DNA from: Candidatus Halobonum tyrrellensis G22
GTDB taxonomy: Archaea; Halobacteriota; Halobacteria; Halobacteriales; Haloferacaceae
DNA: 64,000 nt
Reading direction: 5' to 3'
NCBI RefSeq assembly: GCF_000495475.1
Contig: NZ_ASGZ01000057.1
Coordinates: 17,230 to 81,229 of the forward strand
This document shows, one piece after another, positions 1 through 8,821 of this stretch. Made by a program: the position numbers and the translations under genes. Each line of letters begins with the position of its first letter. Within the stretch, counting starts at the first letter, position 1. The notes below the pieces were generated by a model, which ran no database searches, was not told the origin of the DNA, and saw only the letters and a program-made list of their open reading frames with translations.

Positions 1-17
1 GACGTCGGGGGGAGACC

Positions 18-806
18 ATGTCCGGACGTGACGAGTACTACAACAAGGCGAAACAGCAGGGCTACCGCGCGCGGTCGGCGTACAAGCTGAAACAGATCGA
101 CGCCGAGGCGGACGTGCTCTCGGCGGGCGACACCGTCGTCGACCTGGGGGCGGCCCCCGGCGGGTGGCTCCAGGTCGCCGCCGAAGCCGCGGGCGCCTCG
201 GGCCGAGTCGTCGGCGTCGACCTCCAGCGGATCGACGACCTGGAGGACCACCAGGCGTCGACCGTCCGCGGCGACATGACGGAGGAGCGAACCCGCGCGC
301 GCCTCCGCGCCGAACTCGGCGCGAGCGAGAGCGACCGGCCCGCCGACGTCGTCGTCTCTGACATGGCGCCGAACATGACCGGCGAGTACTCGCTCGACCA
401 CGCGCGGTCGGTCCACCTCGCCCGGCAGGCGTTCGAGACGGCGCTCGACCTCCTGAAGCCGGGCGGCGACTTCGTCGTCAAGGTGTTCGACGGGCCGGAC
501 CTGGAGGCGTTCCGCGAGGACGTCGGACGCGAGTTCCAGTACGTCCGCGCGTACACCCCCGACGCCAGCCGGAAACAGTCGTCCGAGCGCTACCTCATCG
601 CCAAGGGCCGGACCGACGCGCCCGTTCGTGAGGGCGAGACGCTGACGGTCGAGGTGACGGAGACGGGCGACGAGGGCGACGGCATCGCGAAGGTCGACGG
701 CTACACCCTGTTCGTCGCCGGCACCGAGGCGGGCGAGACCGTCGAGGCGCGCGTGACGGACCTGAAACCGCGGTTCGGCTTCGCCGAACGGGTCGACCGC
801 GACTGA
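18..806 (+). CDS. rlmE: 23S rRNA (uridine-2'-O) methyltransferase RlmE/FtsJ with TRAM domain
   Basis: Methylates the 2'-O of a conserved uridine in 23S rRNA using S-adenosylmethionine (family knowledge). The N-terminal 200 residues are a complete FtsJ Rossmann domain: VDLGAAPGGW near residue 43 is the SAM-binding motif, SDMAPNMTG near 115 is the catalytic Asp region, and KPGGDFVVKVF near 149 carries a catalytic lysine. Residues from about 200 to the end (EGETLTVEVTETGDEGDGIA onward) form a TRAM RNA-binding domain, the usual haloarchaeal fusion. The ATG lies close to the window edge, so the promoter is mostly outside. The gene converges on the transporter downstream with 3 bases between stops. 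Confidence 0.95.
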   Translation: MSGRDEYYNKAKQQGYRARSAYKLKQIDAEADVLSAGDTVVDLGAAPGGWLQVAAEAAGASGRVVGVDLQRIDDLEDHQASTVRGDMTEERTRARLRAELGASESDRPADVVVSDMAPNMTGEYSLDHARSVHLARQAFETALDLLKPGGDFVVKVFDGPDLEAFREDVGREFQYVRAYTPDASRKQSSERYLIAKGRTDAPVREGETLTVEVTETGDEGDGIAKVDGYTLFVAGTEAGETVEARVTDLKPRFGFAERVDRD

Positions 807-809
807 CGC

Positions 810-1523
810 TCAGTCGCTCGCGGCGGCGACGTCGGACCCGTCGTCCCGCCGGACGAAGCCGACGGCGGCGTACACCAGCGGCGTGTCGATCACCGCGATC
901 AGGAGTTTGAGGGCGTACTGCCCGACGATCAGCGACCAGACCACGCTCGTCGGGAGCGCCGTCCCGACACCGAAGACGGCGGGCGCGACGACGAACGCGA
1001 CCAGCGTGAACACGACCGTGTCGATCAGTTGGCTGGTGGCCGTCGACCCGACGTTACGGAGCCACAGCGACGCGCCGTCGGTCGCCTCGCGGATCCGGTG
1101 GAAGGCGATCACGTCCCAGTTCTGGCTCAGCACGTACGCACAGAGCGACCCCAACACGACGTTGCCCGAGAGACCGAGCACGGTGGCGAACGCGTCGGGG
1201 TCGACCGACCCCTGCGCCGCGGGGATCGCGATGGTCGCGAACACCAAGCCGAGGAGAACGAAGTTCATCGCGAACGCGACGTTGACCACCTGCTGGGCGT
1301 AGCGCTTGCCGTACAGTTCCGACAGGCAGTCGGAGGCGAAGAACGTCACCGCGTACGCGAGCGTCCCGCCGGGGGCGGTGACCGCCCCGAGGAGCGGCAG
1401 CCCCACCGAGAGGAGTTTCGCGGAGATGACCTGCGCGGTCACCAGCGCGGTGACGAACAGCGCGGTCAGCACTACCGCCGCCAGCGGCACCCCGAGCGGT
1501 CGGGGGGCGCGTGCGGTGCTCAC
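810..1523 (-). CDS. Queuosine/archaeosine-precursor transporter, VUT (YhhQ) family
   Basis: Integral membrane protein with about six hydrophobic segments. The VUT/YhhQ hallmarks are visible: SDCLSELYGK near residue 64 and SQLIDTVVF near 164. Family members import deazapurine precursors for tRNA modification; in archaea the product would be archaeosine, which is inference here. Length (237) fits the family. The start codon is GTG and its first bases overlap the TGA of the upstream ribbon-helix-helix gene, so the two are very likely cotranscribed. That neighbour might regulate it, although no riboswitch or operator was recognised. An ATG-started version would be shorter and would lose the first membrane segment. 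Confidence 0.88.
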   Translation of the reverse strand: MSTARAPRPLGVPLAAVVLTALFVTALVTAQVISAKLLSVGLPLLGAVTAPGGTLAYAVTFFASDCLSELYGKRYAQQVVNVAFAMNFVLLGLVFATIAIPAAQGSVDPDAFATVLGLSGNVVLGSLCAYVLSQNWDVIAFHRIREATDGASLWLRNVGSTATSQLIDTVVFTLVAFVVAPAVFGVGTALPTSVVWSLIVGQYALKLLIAVIDTPLVYAAVGFVRRDDGSDVAAASD

Positions 1524-1708
1524 GCCCCGCCCTCGTCGTCGCCGTCGAGACGGCCGTGGCGGGCGTCTATCTCGTCGAGCATATCCAGCGTCTTCCGGAC
1601 CGACGCGCGGACCGCGTCGCTGCGGTTGACGAACTTGCCGTCGTCGCCGACGTGGTCGTCGAGGTCCGCGAGCAGTTCCGCGGGGATCTCGACGCTTATC
1701 TTGGGCAT
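1520..1708 (-). CDS. Ribbon-helix-helix (CopG/NikR-type) DNA-binding protein
   Basis: A 62-residue protein starting at ATG with [21 protein letters not shown] short beta strand (KISVEIP) is followed by two helices with the NRSDAVRASVRKTL signature of ribbon-helix-helix repressors. The reading frame is open for 29 codons further upstream, but that extension is not RHH-like, so the start before PKISVEIP is preferred. The stop overlaps the GTG start of the transporter gene, suggesting an operon and possible control of it (inference). There is no C-terminal effector domain, so it is a minimal RHH dimer-type regulator. Confidence 0.88.
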   Translation of the reverse strand: MPKISVEIPAELLADLDDHVGDDGKFVNRSDAVRASVRKTLDMLDEIDARHGRLDGDDEGGA

Positions 1709-1858
1709 ACCCGGAGATTCCCCCGCGACTAGTTGAATCTTATCGAACGCGGCGAACGGCCGTCCGCCGCCGCACGCGGGGGTGTCGACGGCCACGGACG
1801 CGGCGTACCGGTGAGGGAGGTGGACGGGCGGAGAGAAAGGAGAGCGCGGGCGGCCGCG

Positions 1859-3172
1859 CTACTCGGGCAGGTCGACCGAGACGGTGTGCTCGCCGGGCCC
1901 GTACGTCCGGGTCGTGTAGTCCAGCAGTTCCTGTTCGTCCGCGGTCGCCTCGCTGAACTCGCCGCCGGGCAGCGAGTGGACCGCGAGCGACAGCGTGAGT
2001 TCACAGCCGTCGGCGACGGTGAACGTCACGTGCGCCCGCCCGTCGTCGAGGACGACGTGGCCGTAGCTCTCCAGACAGTCCCGTACGTCCTCGCTGGCCC
2101 ACGCCGACCCGCGGTCGGTGACCCCCTCGTCGGTGTTGCCCCAGGCGTAGCGGAGCAGGCGGTCCTGTTCGGCGTACAGCCCCTCCTCGCCGAGTTCCTC
2201 GATTGGCTCGCCCGCGACGAAGTCCACCTGGTAGCTCGTCGGCTCGCTTCCGCCGTCTCCGCCGCCGGAGAGGAGTTCCGCGGTCACGTCGCTCCACGCC
2301 ACGCTCCCCTCGGCGGCGACGTTCGCGGGGTCGAGCGCGTCCGCGTCGAGCACCTGCGCGGGCGACAGCATCGGCCACTCGTCGATACCGAGGAGTTCGC
2401 CGAGGCTGGGACCGGTCTCCGGCGGCCGGCCCGGCCCCTCGAACGACCCCTCCCAGTCGGGGACGGGGTCGGGGTCGCCAACCAGGATGCGGACCACCAT
2501 CCCGAATATCTCGTGGGGCGGGCAGTTCGCGTCGTACAGCCCGGGTTCGGTGAACTCGTACAGCCAGAAGCCGCCGCCGCTGATGATCGGCGACGAGACG
2601 GGGGGAACGCCGTCGGGAACCCGCTGTTGGCGGCCGAACCCGGGGTGGTAGAAGGTGACGGCGTGGTCGGGCGTGACGAGGTTGAACCGGACGATGTCTC
2701 CGGGCTGGACGTGGAGGCCGACCGGGTCGAAGTAGAAGTACGGCGGTCGCATCTCCCCCTCGCCGGGGAAACTGATCAGACACGACACCTCGTGGTCGGG
2801 CTGTAACTCCGCGGGCAACTCCTCGTCGCCGTTGGGGGAACTGTAGCCGTAGTAGGGGTCGATACGCCGCTCGTGACCGTCGGTGTGGCTCGCGGCGACA
2901 CCCCTGGCGGCGGGTTCCGACTCGGCCGTCGCGGTTCCGCTCGCCAGCGAGGCGGCCGCGCCGACGCCGACCGCCTTCAGTATCGACCGCCGGCCGACGC
3001 TGAGTCGCTCGACCGCCTCGACCAGGGCCGACCCGTCGAACTCGGTTCGCGCCGCGTCCGTCGCCGCTTCCGCGTCCGTCACCGCCTCCGCGTCCGCCGT
3101 CCGCGGTGTTCGCTCCGCGCGGTCCGTCCGATCCGCCGCACCGTCGGTGGCTCCCGATTGGTCTGGTGACAT
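1859..3172 (-). CDS. Secreted cupredoxin-domain protein with a C-terminal domain shared with two other loci
   Basis: A 437-residue protein started at the ATG before SPDQSGATDG. Residues 1-55 are an acidic low-complexity stretch, then a Tat-like signal (GRRSILKAVGVG, residues 60-71, ending near ATA-ES at 83). Residues 120-222 are a cupredoxin fold: His160 (TPDHAVTF) and C207-P-P-H210-EIFGM215 form a type I copper site, so an exported blue-copper electron carrier or a copper-binding domain is expected. Residues 314-437 (YQVDFVAGEP to the end) form an unnamed domain also found in the pseudogene at 18.6-19.7 kb and the beta-helix protein at 43.9-46.6 kb. In the intact copies it carries two cysteines. 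The physiological partner is unknown. Confidence 0.85.
   Translation of the reverse strand: MSPDQSGATDGAADRTDRAERTPRTADAEAVTDAEAATDAARTEFDGSALVEAVERLSVGRRSILKAVGVGAAASLASGTATAESEPAARGVAASHTDGHERRIDPYYGYSSPNGDEELPAELQPDHEVSCLISFPGEGEMRPPYFYFDPVGLHVQPGDIVRFNLVTPDHAVTFYHPGFGRQQRVPDGVPPVSSPIISGGGFWLYEFTEPGLYDANCPPHEIFGMVVRILVGDPDPVPDWEGSFEGPGRPPETGPSLGELLGIDEWPMLSPAQVLDADALDPANVAAEGSVAWSDVTAELLSGGGDGGSEPTSYQVDFVAGEPIEELGEEGLYAEQDRLLRYAWGNTDEGVTDRGSAWASEDVRDCLESYGHVVLDDGRAHVTFTVADGCELTLSLAVHSLPGGEFSEATADEQELLDYTTRTYGPGEHTVSVDLPE
1862..2233 (-). other. Copy A of a recurrent ~124-residue secreted-protein C-terminal domain
   Basis: The encoded block begins YQVDFVAGEP and ends GPGEHTVSVDLPE. Landmarks shared with the other copies are QVDFVAG, DRLLR, SAW, YGHVV, FTVADG, LSL and TYGPGEHT. 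Two cysteines lie at domain positions about 53 (VRDCLE) and 77 (ADGCEL). The domain follows a Gly/Ser-rich linker after the cupredoxin. I do not recognise it as a named family. Confidence 0.85.
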
Positions 3173-3391
3173 GGGTTCGTGGGGTCGAAGCGCCGGTGCC
3201 GAGCCGACCGACCGACCGGCGCGCGCCTCTCCCGAGTGAACGATCGTGTACGACAGCTTAAACACACGTTCTAGGTTACATACCGGGATCGTTCCCGGCC
3301 GACCGGACGAATCGGTCGGGGAGACGACGGAACGTGGCCGGTACCGGCGCCGGGAGGCAGGTTCGAAGGCGCGAGCGGGGCGCCGAGTCGG

Positions 3392-6133
3392 TCAGTCGCG
3401 TGCGGCGCCGACCGTCGGTTCGGCCAGGTCGCGGCGACCGCCCAGCGTGAGTACGAACAGCGCGCCGAGACCGACGCCGTACGCCGCCATCAGCGGCACC
3501 GTCACGAGGAACATCGTGATCACGTCCGCGGGGGTGAACAGCGCCGCCACCAGCAGGAGGCCGACGGTGACCTCCCGCCACCGCGAGCGCATCACCCGGT
3601 AGGGGACCCCCGCGGTGTTGAGTAGCACCATCAACACGGGGATGTCGACGAGCAGACCGATCCCGGCGGTCGTGAAGAAGACGAGCCAGAAGAAGTCGCT
3701 GATGCGGTAGCTGATCACCATCTCGGCGCGGAGCGCGTCGCCGACCAGCCACGAGATGACCGCGGGGGCGACGTAGTAGGCGCCGAAGGCGAGTCCGCCC
3801 ACAAGCCCCACGAGGAGCGCGGCGGCCCACCCGAAGATGACGCCGCGCCGCCCGCGAACGAATCCGCGTTCGCGGAGCGCGGGCCACGCGAAGAACGCCG
3901 CCACGGGGAGCGTGGCGATGCCGGCCAACAGCGTCGATATCTTCACCTCGAAGATGAGCGCCTCCACGGGGTGGAGCACGATCACCGCGAAGTTCTCCGC
4001 CTCCGGCCCGACCACCTGCTCGGGGAGGCGGCCGACGAACGCCTGCCGGACGACGCCGATGCCGCCGAGGTACAGCGACGCGAACACCGCGACGAGGACG
4101 ATACCGAAGACGGCCACGAGGACGAACGCCCGCGAGCGGAGCGCCGCGGCGATGAACGCCAGGTCCTCGTAGTAGCCGCCGATGTCGTCCTCGTCGGAGT
4201 CGCCGTCGGTCAGCCCCTCCAACAGCGTCCCGGTGGCGCGGGAGGTGCGGTCGCCGATGTCGTCGGCGGCGCCGGGGACGCCCTCGCCGCCGGCCGCCGA
4301 CCCGCCCTCCTCCGACCGGGCGCCCCGGGCCGCCTCGGCGTCGTCGTACCGGTCGAGGACCGCTCGCGCCTTCGCGGAGTCGCCCGCGCTCGCGGCGCGG
4401 TCGGCGAGGAAGCTCGCCCGCCGCTCGGAGACGCCCGCGAAGACGGCGTCGGGCGCGCGACGCACCTCGTCGGCCGACAGCGCTTCGATATCCACGGCGT
4501 CGGGGTCGGTGCCGGCGACGTACGCGAAGTAGAGCGCCAGCCCGCCGCCCAGTAGCGCCGCGAGCGCCAGCCCCGCGGCCGCGAACAGTCCGAGCGCGGC
4601 GGTCCCCGCGACGGGGAGCGCGGCCGTGAGGGCGGCCGCGCTGGTGCCGAACTCCGCGAGCAGTCGGTCGGCGAGTCCCGGCCGCTCGACCAGCGCGTAG
4701 CCCGCGGCGAACACGACGACGGCGATCCCGAGCAGGACGTTCCACAGCGAGCCGAACCGGCCGCGCCAGTCGACGAACCCCGCCCCGCGTCGGACCGCGG
4801 CGAGACCGCCGCCGCTGTCGAGGAGGTCCTTCGGCGGGCCGGTGTCCGCGGGGGCGTCGCCCGTCGGGTCGGCGTCGCCGCCCGCGTGGACCTCGTCCCA
4901 GCGGTCGAGGATCGCCCGCGCCTTCGGTTTCTCGCCCGCCTCGATGGCGGACTCGGCGGCCGCGAGCGACTCCTCCTCGCTCATCGTCTCGAACGCCTCG
5001 GACGGCGCCGCGCGCACGCCGTCGGCGTCGAGCGCCGAGAGGTCGATCGCGGTCGGGTCGCCCGCCCGGCCGGTCGCACCCGCCGCGGCGTCGAGTTCCG
5101 CGTAGACGAAGTACGCCAGCGCGAGCAGGGCCACCACCAGCGCCGCGACCGCCGCGAGGAGGTACCGCGACGTCTCCGTCACCGGGAGCATCCGGTAGGC
5201 GGTGACGTACCGCGCGAACCGGTTGACGACGCCCGGTCCCCGGTAGGCGTAAAACAGATAGACGGCGGCGGCCGCGGCCACCGCGACCGCACAGATGACG
5301 TTCCAGTGGCGGCGGAACGTCGCGCCGGCGTCGATCCGCTCGCTCCCCCGGCGGGCGGTGACGACCACCTTCGCGAAGTAGAGCGACGCGCCGTACAAAA
5401 GGAGGAGCGGCACCGCCCACATGATCTGCGTGAACGGGTCGGGCGGCGAGAAGAACGCGCCGAAGACGAAGATGAGCACGACCGCGTAGCGCCACTTCTC
5501 GCGGAACGTCTCGTAGGGGATGATCTCGGCGTACGACAGCGCGGTGATCGCCAGCGGCATCTGGGCGGCGAAGCCGAACGAGAAGGTGAGAAGCAGGATG
5601 AACTGCGCCCACTTCACGATCGAGTAGTTGGGCTGGATCCCCGCCGACAGCGCGTTGTTCGCGAGGAACGCGAACATGAACGGGAAGAACACGAGGTAGC
5701 CGTACGCGACCCCGACCGCGAACAGGCCGACGGCGGCCAGGAAGATCAGCGCGAGTTTCCACCGCGCGACCGGCGTCTGCGGCCACGCGCCGCGTTCGCG
5801 GAGCGCGTCGCGGGCGAAGTAGATGAAGAGGGGTAACGCGAGGATGATCCCCACCGCGAGTCCGATCTTCGCTTGGAGGAGGACCACGTCGAAGGGGGTC
5901 TGTGCGATGATGTTCACCTCGCCGGCGGCGACGGCGTCCAGCCGCGCTTTCGTGACGCGCTTGAGGAACCCCCAGCCGATCTCCCGGAGGAAGTAGAACG
6001 AGCCCATGAGCCCGACGACGAAGACGATGAACACCTTCTGGAGGTCCTTCTGGGCGGCGCGGAGCATCGCGCCGGCGGTCTCCCGCCCCTCCGCCAGCGT
6101 CTGCTGGGTGTCCTCGTCGAGCGCGCTCGACAT
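3392..6133 (-). CDS. tatCt: Sec-independent translocase subunit TatC, haloarchaeal fused double TatC (TatCt)
   Basis: A 913-residue polytopic protein of the Twin-arginine translocation pathway, which exports folded proteins and carries most haloarchaeal secretion. Two TatC domains are joined: residues about 20-260 (MLRAAQKDLQ, FFSPPDPFTQIM) and about 665-900 (ALFTPADVITMF). Between them, residues 300-650 hold extra membrane segments and two soluble modules, residues 358-414 and 542-598, that align without gaps and share an ARA[IV]LDR[WY]D ending. They are an internal duplication. The first domain keeps the conserved PPDPFTQ loop, while the second has TPADVIT at the same place. It is divergent from tatCo. 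The ATG follows a 132-base shared promoter region. Confidence 0.95.
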   Translation of the reverse strand: MSSALDEDTQQTLAEGRETAGAMLRAAQKDLQKVFIVFVVGLMGSFYFLREIGWGFLKRVTKARLDAVAAGEVNIIAQTPFDVVLLQAKIGLAVGIILALPLFIYFARDALRERGAWPQTPVARWKLALIFLAAVGLFAVGVAYGYLVFFPFMFAFLANNALSAGIQPNYSIVKWAQFILLLTFSFGFAAQMPLAITALSYAEIIPYETFREKWRYAVVLIFVFGAFFSPPDPFTQIMWAVPLLLLYGASLYFAKVVVTARRGSERIDAGATFRRHWNVICAVAVAAAAAVYLFYAYRGPGVVNRFARYVTAYRMLPVTETSRYLLAAVAALVVALLALAYFVYAELDAAAGATGRAGDPTAIDLSALDADGVRAAPSEAFETMSEEESLAAAESAIEAGEKPKARAILDRWDEVHAGGDADPTGDAPADTGPPKDLLDSGGGLAAVRRGAGFVDWRGRFGSLWNVLLGIAVVVFAAGYALVERPGLADRLLAEFGTSAAALTAALPVAGTAALGLFAAAGLALAALLGGGLALYFAYVAGTDPDAVDIEALSADEVRRAPDAVFAGVSERRASFLADRAASAGDSAKARAVLDRYDDAEAARGARSEEGGSAAGGEGVPGAADDIGDRTSRATGTLLEGLTDGDSDEDDIGGYYEDLAFIAAALRSRAFVLVAVFGIVLVAVFASLYLGGIGVVRQAFVGRLPEQVVGPEAENFAVIVLHPVEALIFEVKISTLLAGIATLPVAAFFAWPALRERGFVRGRRGVIFGWAAALLVGLVGGLAFGAYYVAPAVISWLVGDALRAEMVISYRISDFFWLVFFTTAGIGLLVDIPVLMVLLNTAGVPYRVMRSRWREVTVGLLLVAALFTPADVITMFLVTVPLMAAYGVGLGALFVLTLGGRRDLAEPTVGAARD
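4340..4510 (-). repeat. TatCt linker module 2 (residues 542-598)
   Basis: Partner of the unit at 4892-5062. It begins TDPDAVDIEALSADEVRRAP and ends KARAVLDRYDD, offset by exactly 184 residues. Each unit directly follows a hydrophobic stretch, so a membrane segment plus module may have been duplicated together. Confidence 0.75.
4892..5062 (-). repeat. TatCt linker module 1 (residues 358-414)
   Basis: Protein-level repeat unit beginning GDPTAIDLSALDADGVR and ending KARAILDRWDE. It aligns over 57 residues with no gap to the second unit at 4340-4510. Sequence suggests a charged helical cytoplasmic module. Confidence 0.75.
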
Positions 6134-6233
6134 ACGTGTACAGCGGACGCCTCGCAGTTATCAACCTTTTCACCCCGCCGGGCCGTGCGGTACGTTGCCG
6201 TCCCACAGTCAGGCGTCGCCGCATCGGAAAAGG

Positions 6234-6241
6234 CCTATAAC
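6234..6241 (+). promoter_or_regulatory. Probable TATA box for tatCo
   Basis: The sequence cctataac is centred about 28 bases before the tatCo ATG, which predicts a transcript with almost no leader. It lies in the 132-base gap between the divergent tatC genes, the only room for both promoters. Confidence 0.6.
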
Positions 6242-6265
6242 TACCCGCGGGTGTAGGTCGGGTAG

Positions 6266-7735
6266 ATGAGCGACGACTCGGACCCCGCCGAGGAGCCGAC
6301 GCCCAGCGACGGCGCCGACGGCGGGTCCGGGTCGGACGAGGCGGACGCGGACCGGGAGGCGTCGTCCACCCCCGAACCCGAGGAGGAGCGAGACCGGGAC
6401 CCGTCGGACCCCGACGCGGCGGAGGATACGGACGCCGCGGAGGACGTAGACGACGCCGACGGAGACGACGACCCGGATCCGTCGGACTCCGACAAAGACG
6501 ACGAGGACCCGACGGGAACGGAGGAGTGGACTACCGCCCACGACGACCCGGACGCCGTCATCGACCCGCGGGAGGTGGTCGGTCCGGACGCCGACGATAG
6601 TGGCGACCCGCGGGCGGACGGGGAGACGGACACCACCGACACGGAGCCGACCGTGGACGCCGACGACACGGACGCCGACGGCGACGCGAACCCGCCCGCG
6701 GTCGGTCCGACCGAGGACCCGGATACGGCGACGGACGCGGGCGTCGGCGACGCGCCGACCGGCGTCGACGCGCCGTCGCCCGTCGAGGGCGACACCGGGC
6801 GCGCGCCCGGCCGGGCGGACCGCGGACCCGAGGAGGTGGTTCGTCCGGCGAACACGAACGCGGACGCGGGGGCGCCGGCCGACCAGCCGACCGCCACGGG
6901 CGACGGCGGCATCGAACAGACCGCGACCACGGCCGCCCAGAAGGGGATGGACGCGGTGAACGAGGGGTTCGACTCGCTGGGCGGCGGCGGCCCCGACTCC
7001 GACGAGGAGATGCCGCTGACCGAGCACATCGAGGAGATGATGCGCCGGCTCAGCGTCGTGTTCGTCATCGGCGCCGTCGTCTCGCTCGCCGTGCTGTTCG
7101 TCGGGTCGGTGTCGCCGACGGTGCCGAGCGCCACGGAGATCATCCGCTTCTTCTGGGACACCCACATCGGCTTTCAGGAGTACACGCCGCACGTGTACGG
7201 CCCGCTGGAGTTCGTCCTCGCCAAACTCAAGGTGGCGGGCCTGGCCGGCCTGCTCGTCGGACTGCCGGTGTTCGTCTACCAGACGTACCTGTTCATGCGC
7301 CCCGGCCTGTTCCCGAACGAGCGCCGCTACTACCTCGCGGCCATCCCGACGAGTTTCGTCCTCGGGGTCGTCGGCGCGGCGTTCGCGCACGTCGCGGTCC
7401 TGCCGTTCGTCTTCGACTACTTCATCAGCTACACCCGCCAGAGCGCGATCCTCGCGTTCGGGCTGAACGACACGTTCAACCTGATCTTGCTGATGATGGG
7501 CTACTTCGCCATCGTGTTCCAGATCCCGCTGTTCATGCAGTTGGCGGTGATGATGAACGTCGTCTCGCGGGTGTGGATGGAACAGCGCCGCCTCCTCTTT
7601 TGGGGCGCGTTCCTCGGGCTGGCGTTCACGTTCATCGCCGCCGACCCGACCGGGTTCGCCTCCATCATCGTCGCGGCGACGATGATCGTCCTCTTCGAGG
7701 CGACGCTGCTCATCCTGCGGTGGACCGGGAACTGA
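6266..7735 (+). CDS. tatCo: Sec-independent translocase subunit TatC (TatCo) with long acidic N-terminal extension
   Basis: Second TatC protein of the Tat exporter, 489 residues. The C-terminal half, from about residue 245 (EEMPLTEHIEEMMRRLSVV), is a standard six-helix TatC core with the glutamate-rich start and the loop FIAADPTGFASIIV near the end in the position of the canonical FTPPD motif. The first 240 residues are almost pure Asp/Glu/Pro/Thr/Ala low complexity and would be a disordered cytoplasmic tail. Such extensions are known in haloarchaeal TatC but vary in length. It is divergent from tatCt. The two proteins are expected to be non-redundant components of the same pathway (established for Haloferax; inferred here). 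Confidence 0.94.
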   Translation: MSDDSDPAEEPTPSDGADGGSGSDEADADREASSTPEPEEERDRDPSDPDAAEDTDAAEDVDDADGDDDPDPSDSDKDDEDPTGTEEWTTAHDDPDAVIDPREVVGPDADDSGDPRADGETDTTDTEPTVDADDTDADGDANPPAVGPTEDPDTATDAGVGDAPTGVDAPSPVEGDTGRAPGRADRGPEEVVRPANTNADAGAPADQPTATGDGGIEQTATTAAQKGMDAVNEGFDSLGGGGPDSDEEMPLTEHIEEMMRRLSVVFVIGAVVSLAVLFVGSVSPTVPSATEIIRFFWDTHIGFQEYTPHVYGPLEFVLAKLKVAGLAGLLVGLPVFVYQTYLFMRPGLFPNERRYYLAAIPTSFVLGVVGAAFAHVAVLPFVFDYFISYTRQSAILAFGLNDTFNLILLMMGYFAIVFQIPLFMQLAVMMNVVSRVWMEQRRLLFWGAFLGLAFTFIAADPTGFASIIVAATMIVLFEATLLILRWTGN

Positions 7736-7780
7736 GACCGGCCCGCACCCGACTCGGGCGTCGGCGCCCTGCCCAACCGG

Positions 7781-8725
7781 TCAGTCGTCCGACGACGGGG
7801 AGGGGTACTCCCGCGAGAACAGGTCGTTCGTCTCTCCGTCCCCGCCCGCGTCGGGGTCGCCGCCGGCCGTCGGACCCGTCGCTCCGTCGGTGTCGTCGTC
7901 GGCCTCGGCGCTCGCGTCGGCGGGCGAGACGCTCCCCGTCCGGTAGCCCGACAGGTCGAGGGTGACGTGGTCGAACCCCAGGTCGCTCAGGTGCTCGCGG
8001 GCGGCGGCGGCGAAGTCGGGGTTCAGCGCCGCGTCGAGTTCCTCGGCGCCCACCTCGATCCGCGCGAGCCCGTCGTGGTCGCGCACGCGGAACTGCGAGA
8101 ACCCCCACGTCCGGAGGAGCCGTTCGGCCTTCTCGATCCGGGTCAGCCGCTCTTCGGTCACTTCGAGCCCGGTCGGGATCCGCGAGGAGAGACACGCCAT
8201 CGAGGGTTTCTCCGCCACGTCCAGCCCGTAGTCGGCGGCGATCTGTCGGACCTCGGCTTTCGTGATGCCGGCGTCGAGCAGCGGCGAGTAGACGTCGAGT
8301 TCGTCGACCGCCCGGAGACCGGGGCGGTGCCCCTCGCCGGGGTCGGAGGCGTTCGTGCCGTCACACACCGTCGAGAGGCCGCGCTCGCGCGCGGCCTCGT
8401 ACATCCGCGAGAGCCGCATCGTCCGGCAGTGGTAACACCGGTCGTCGCCGTTGGCCACGAAGTCGGGGTCGTCGAGTTCCGAGAACGTCACGAGTTCGTG
8501 GCGCACCCCGACGTCGGCGGCGACCCGCTTCGCGTCGTCGAGTTCCTCCGCGGGGAGCGTCTCGCTGCGTGCGGTACACGCCACCGCGTCGTCGCCGAGC
8601 GCGTCGTGTGCGAGCGCGGCGACCACGCTCGAGTCCACGCCGCCGGAGAACGCGACGAGGACGCCGTCGCGCTCGGCGAGCGCCTCCCGCGCGGCCGCCG
8701 CCTTCGCCGCAACCTCGTCGTCCAT
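7781..8725 (-). CDS. larE: ATP-dependent sulfur transferase LarE family (PP-loop)
   Basis: A 314-residue protein with the PP-loop ATP-pyrophosphatase motif SGGVDSS near residue 27 and the motif DRCYHCRTMRL near 95. KPSMACLSSRIPTG near 170 contains the cysteine that donates sulfur in LarE of lactic acid bacteria. LarE makes the nickel-pincer cofactor of lactate racemase. No larB, larC or larA homologue is in this window, so the substrate is uncertain and a general sulfur-transfer role remains possible. The C-terminal 50 residues are a disordered acidic tail. The ATG before DDEVAAKAAA is chosen; nine more upstream codons are open but look like leader DNA. Confidence 0.85.
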   Translation of the reverse strand: MDDEVAAKAAAAREALAERDGVLVAFSGGVDSSVVAALAHDALGDDAVACTARSETLPAEELDDAKRVAADVGVRHELVTFSELDDPDFVANGDDRCYHCRTMRLSRMYEAARERGLSTVCDGTNASDPGEGHRPGLRAVDELDVYSPLLDAGITKAEVRQIAADYGLDVAEKPSMACLSSRIPTGLEVTEERLTRIEKAERLLRTWGFSQFRVRDHDGLARIEVGAEELDAALNPDFAAAAREHLSDLGFDHVTLDLSGYRTGSVSPADASAEADDDTDGATGPTAGGDPDAGGDGETNDLFSREYPSPSSDD

Positions 8726-8821
8726 GACCGTCCGGTGGGTCCGGCGGCGCAAAAGTCCCGCGCTCGGAACGGGCTGCGGGGCGCGAACGTTTTTCTAGCC
8801 GAGCGGCGAACGCGGTGGTGA

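Noticed and set aside
3276..6224. 982-codon arginine-rich open frame
   Set aside because: It is the other-frame shadow of tatCt; composition is Arg/Gly/Pro with no domain, typical of 70 percent GC DNA.
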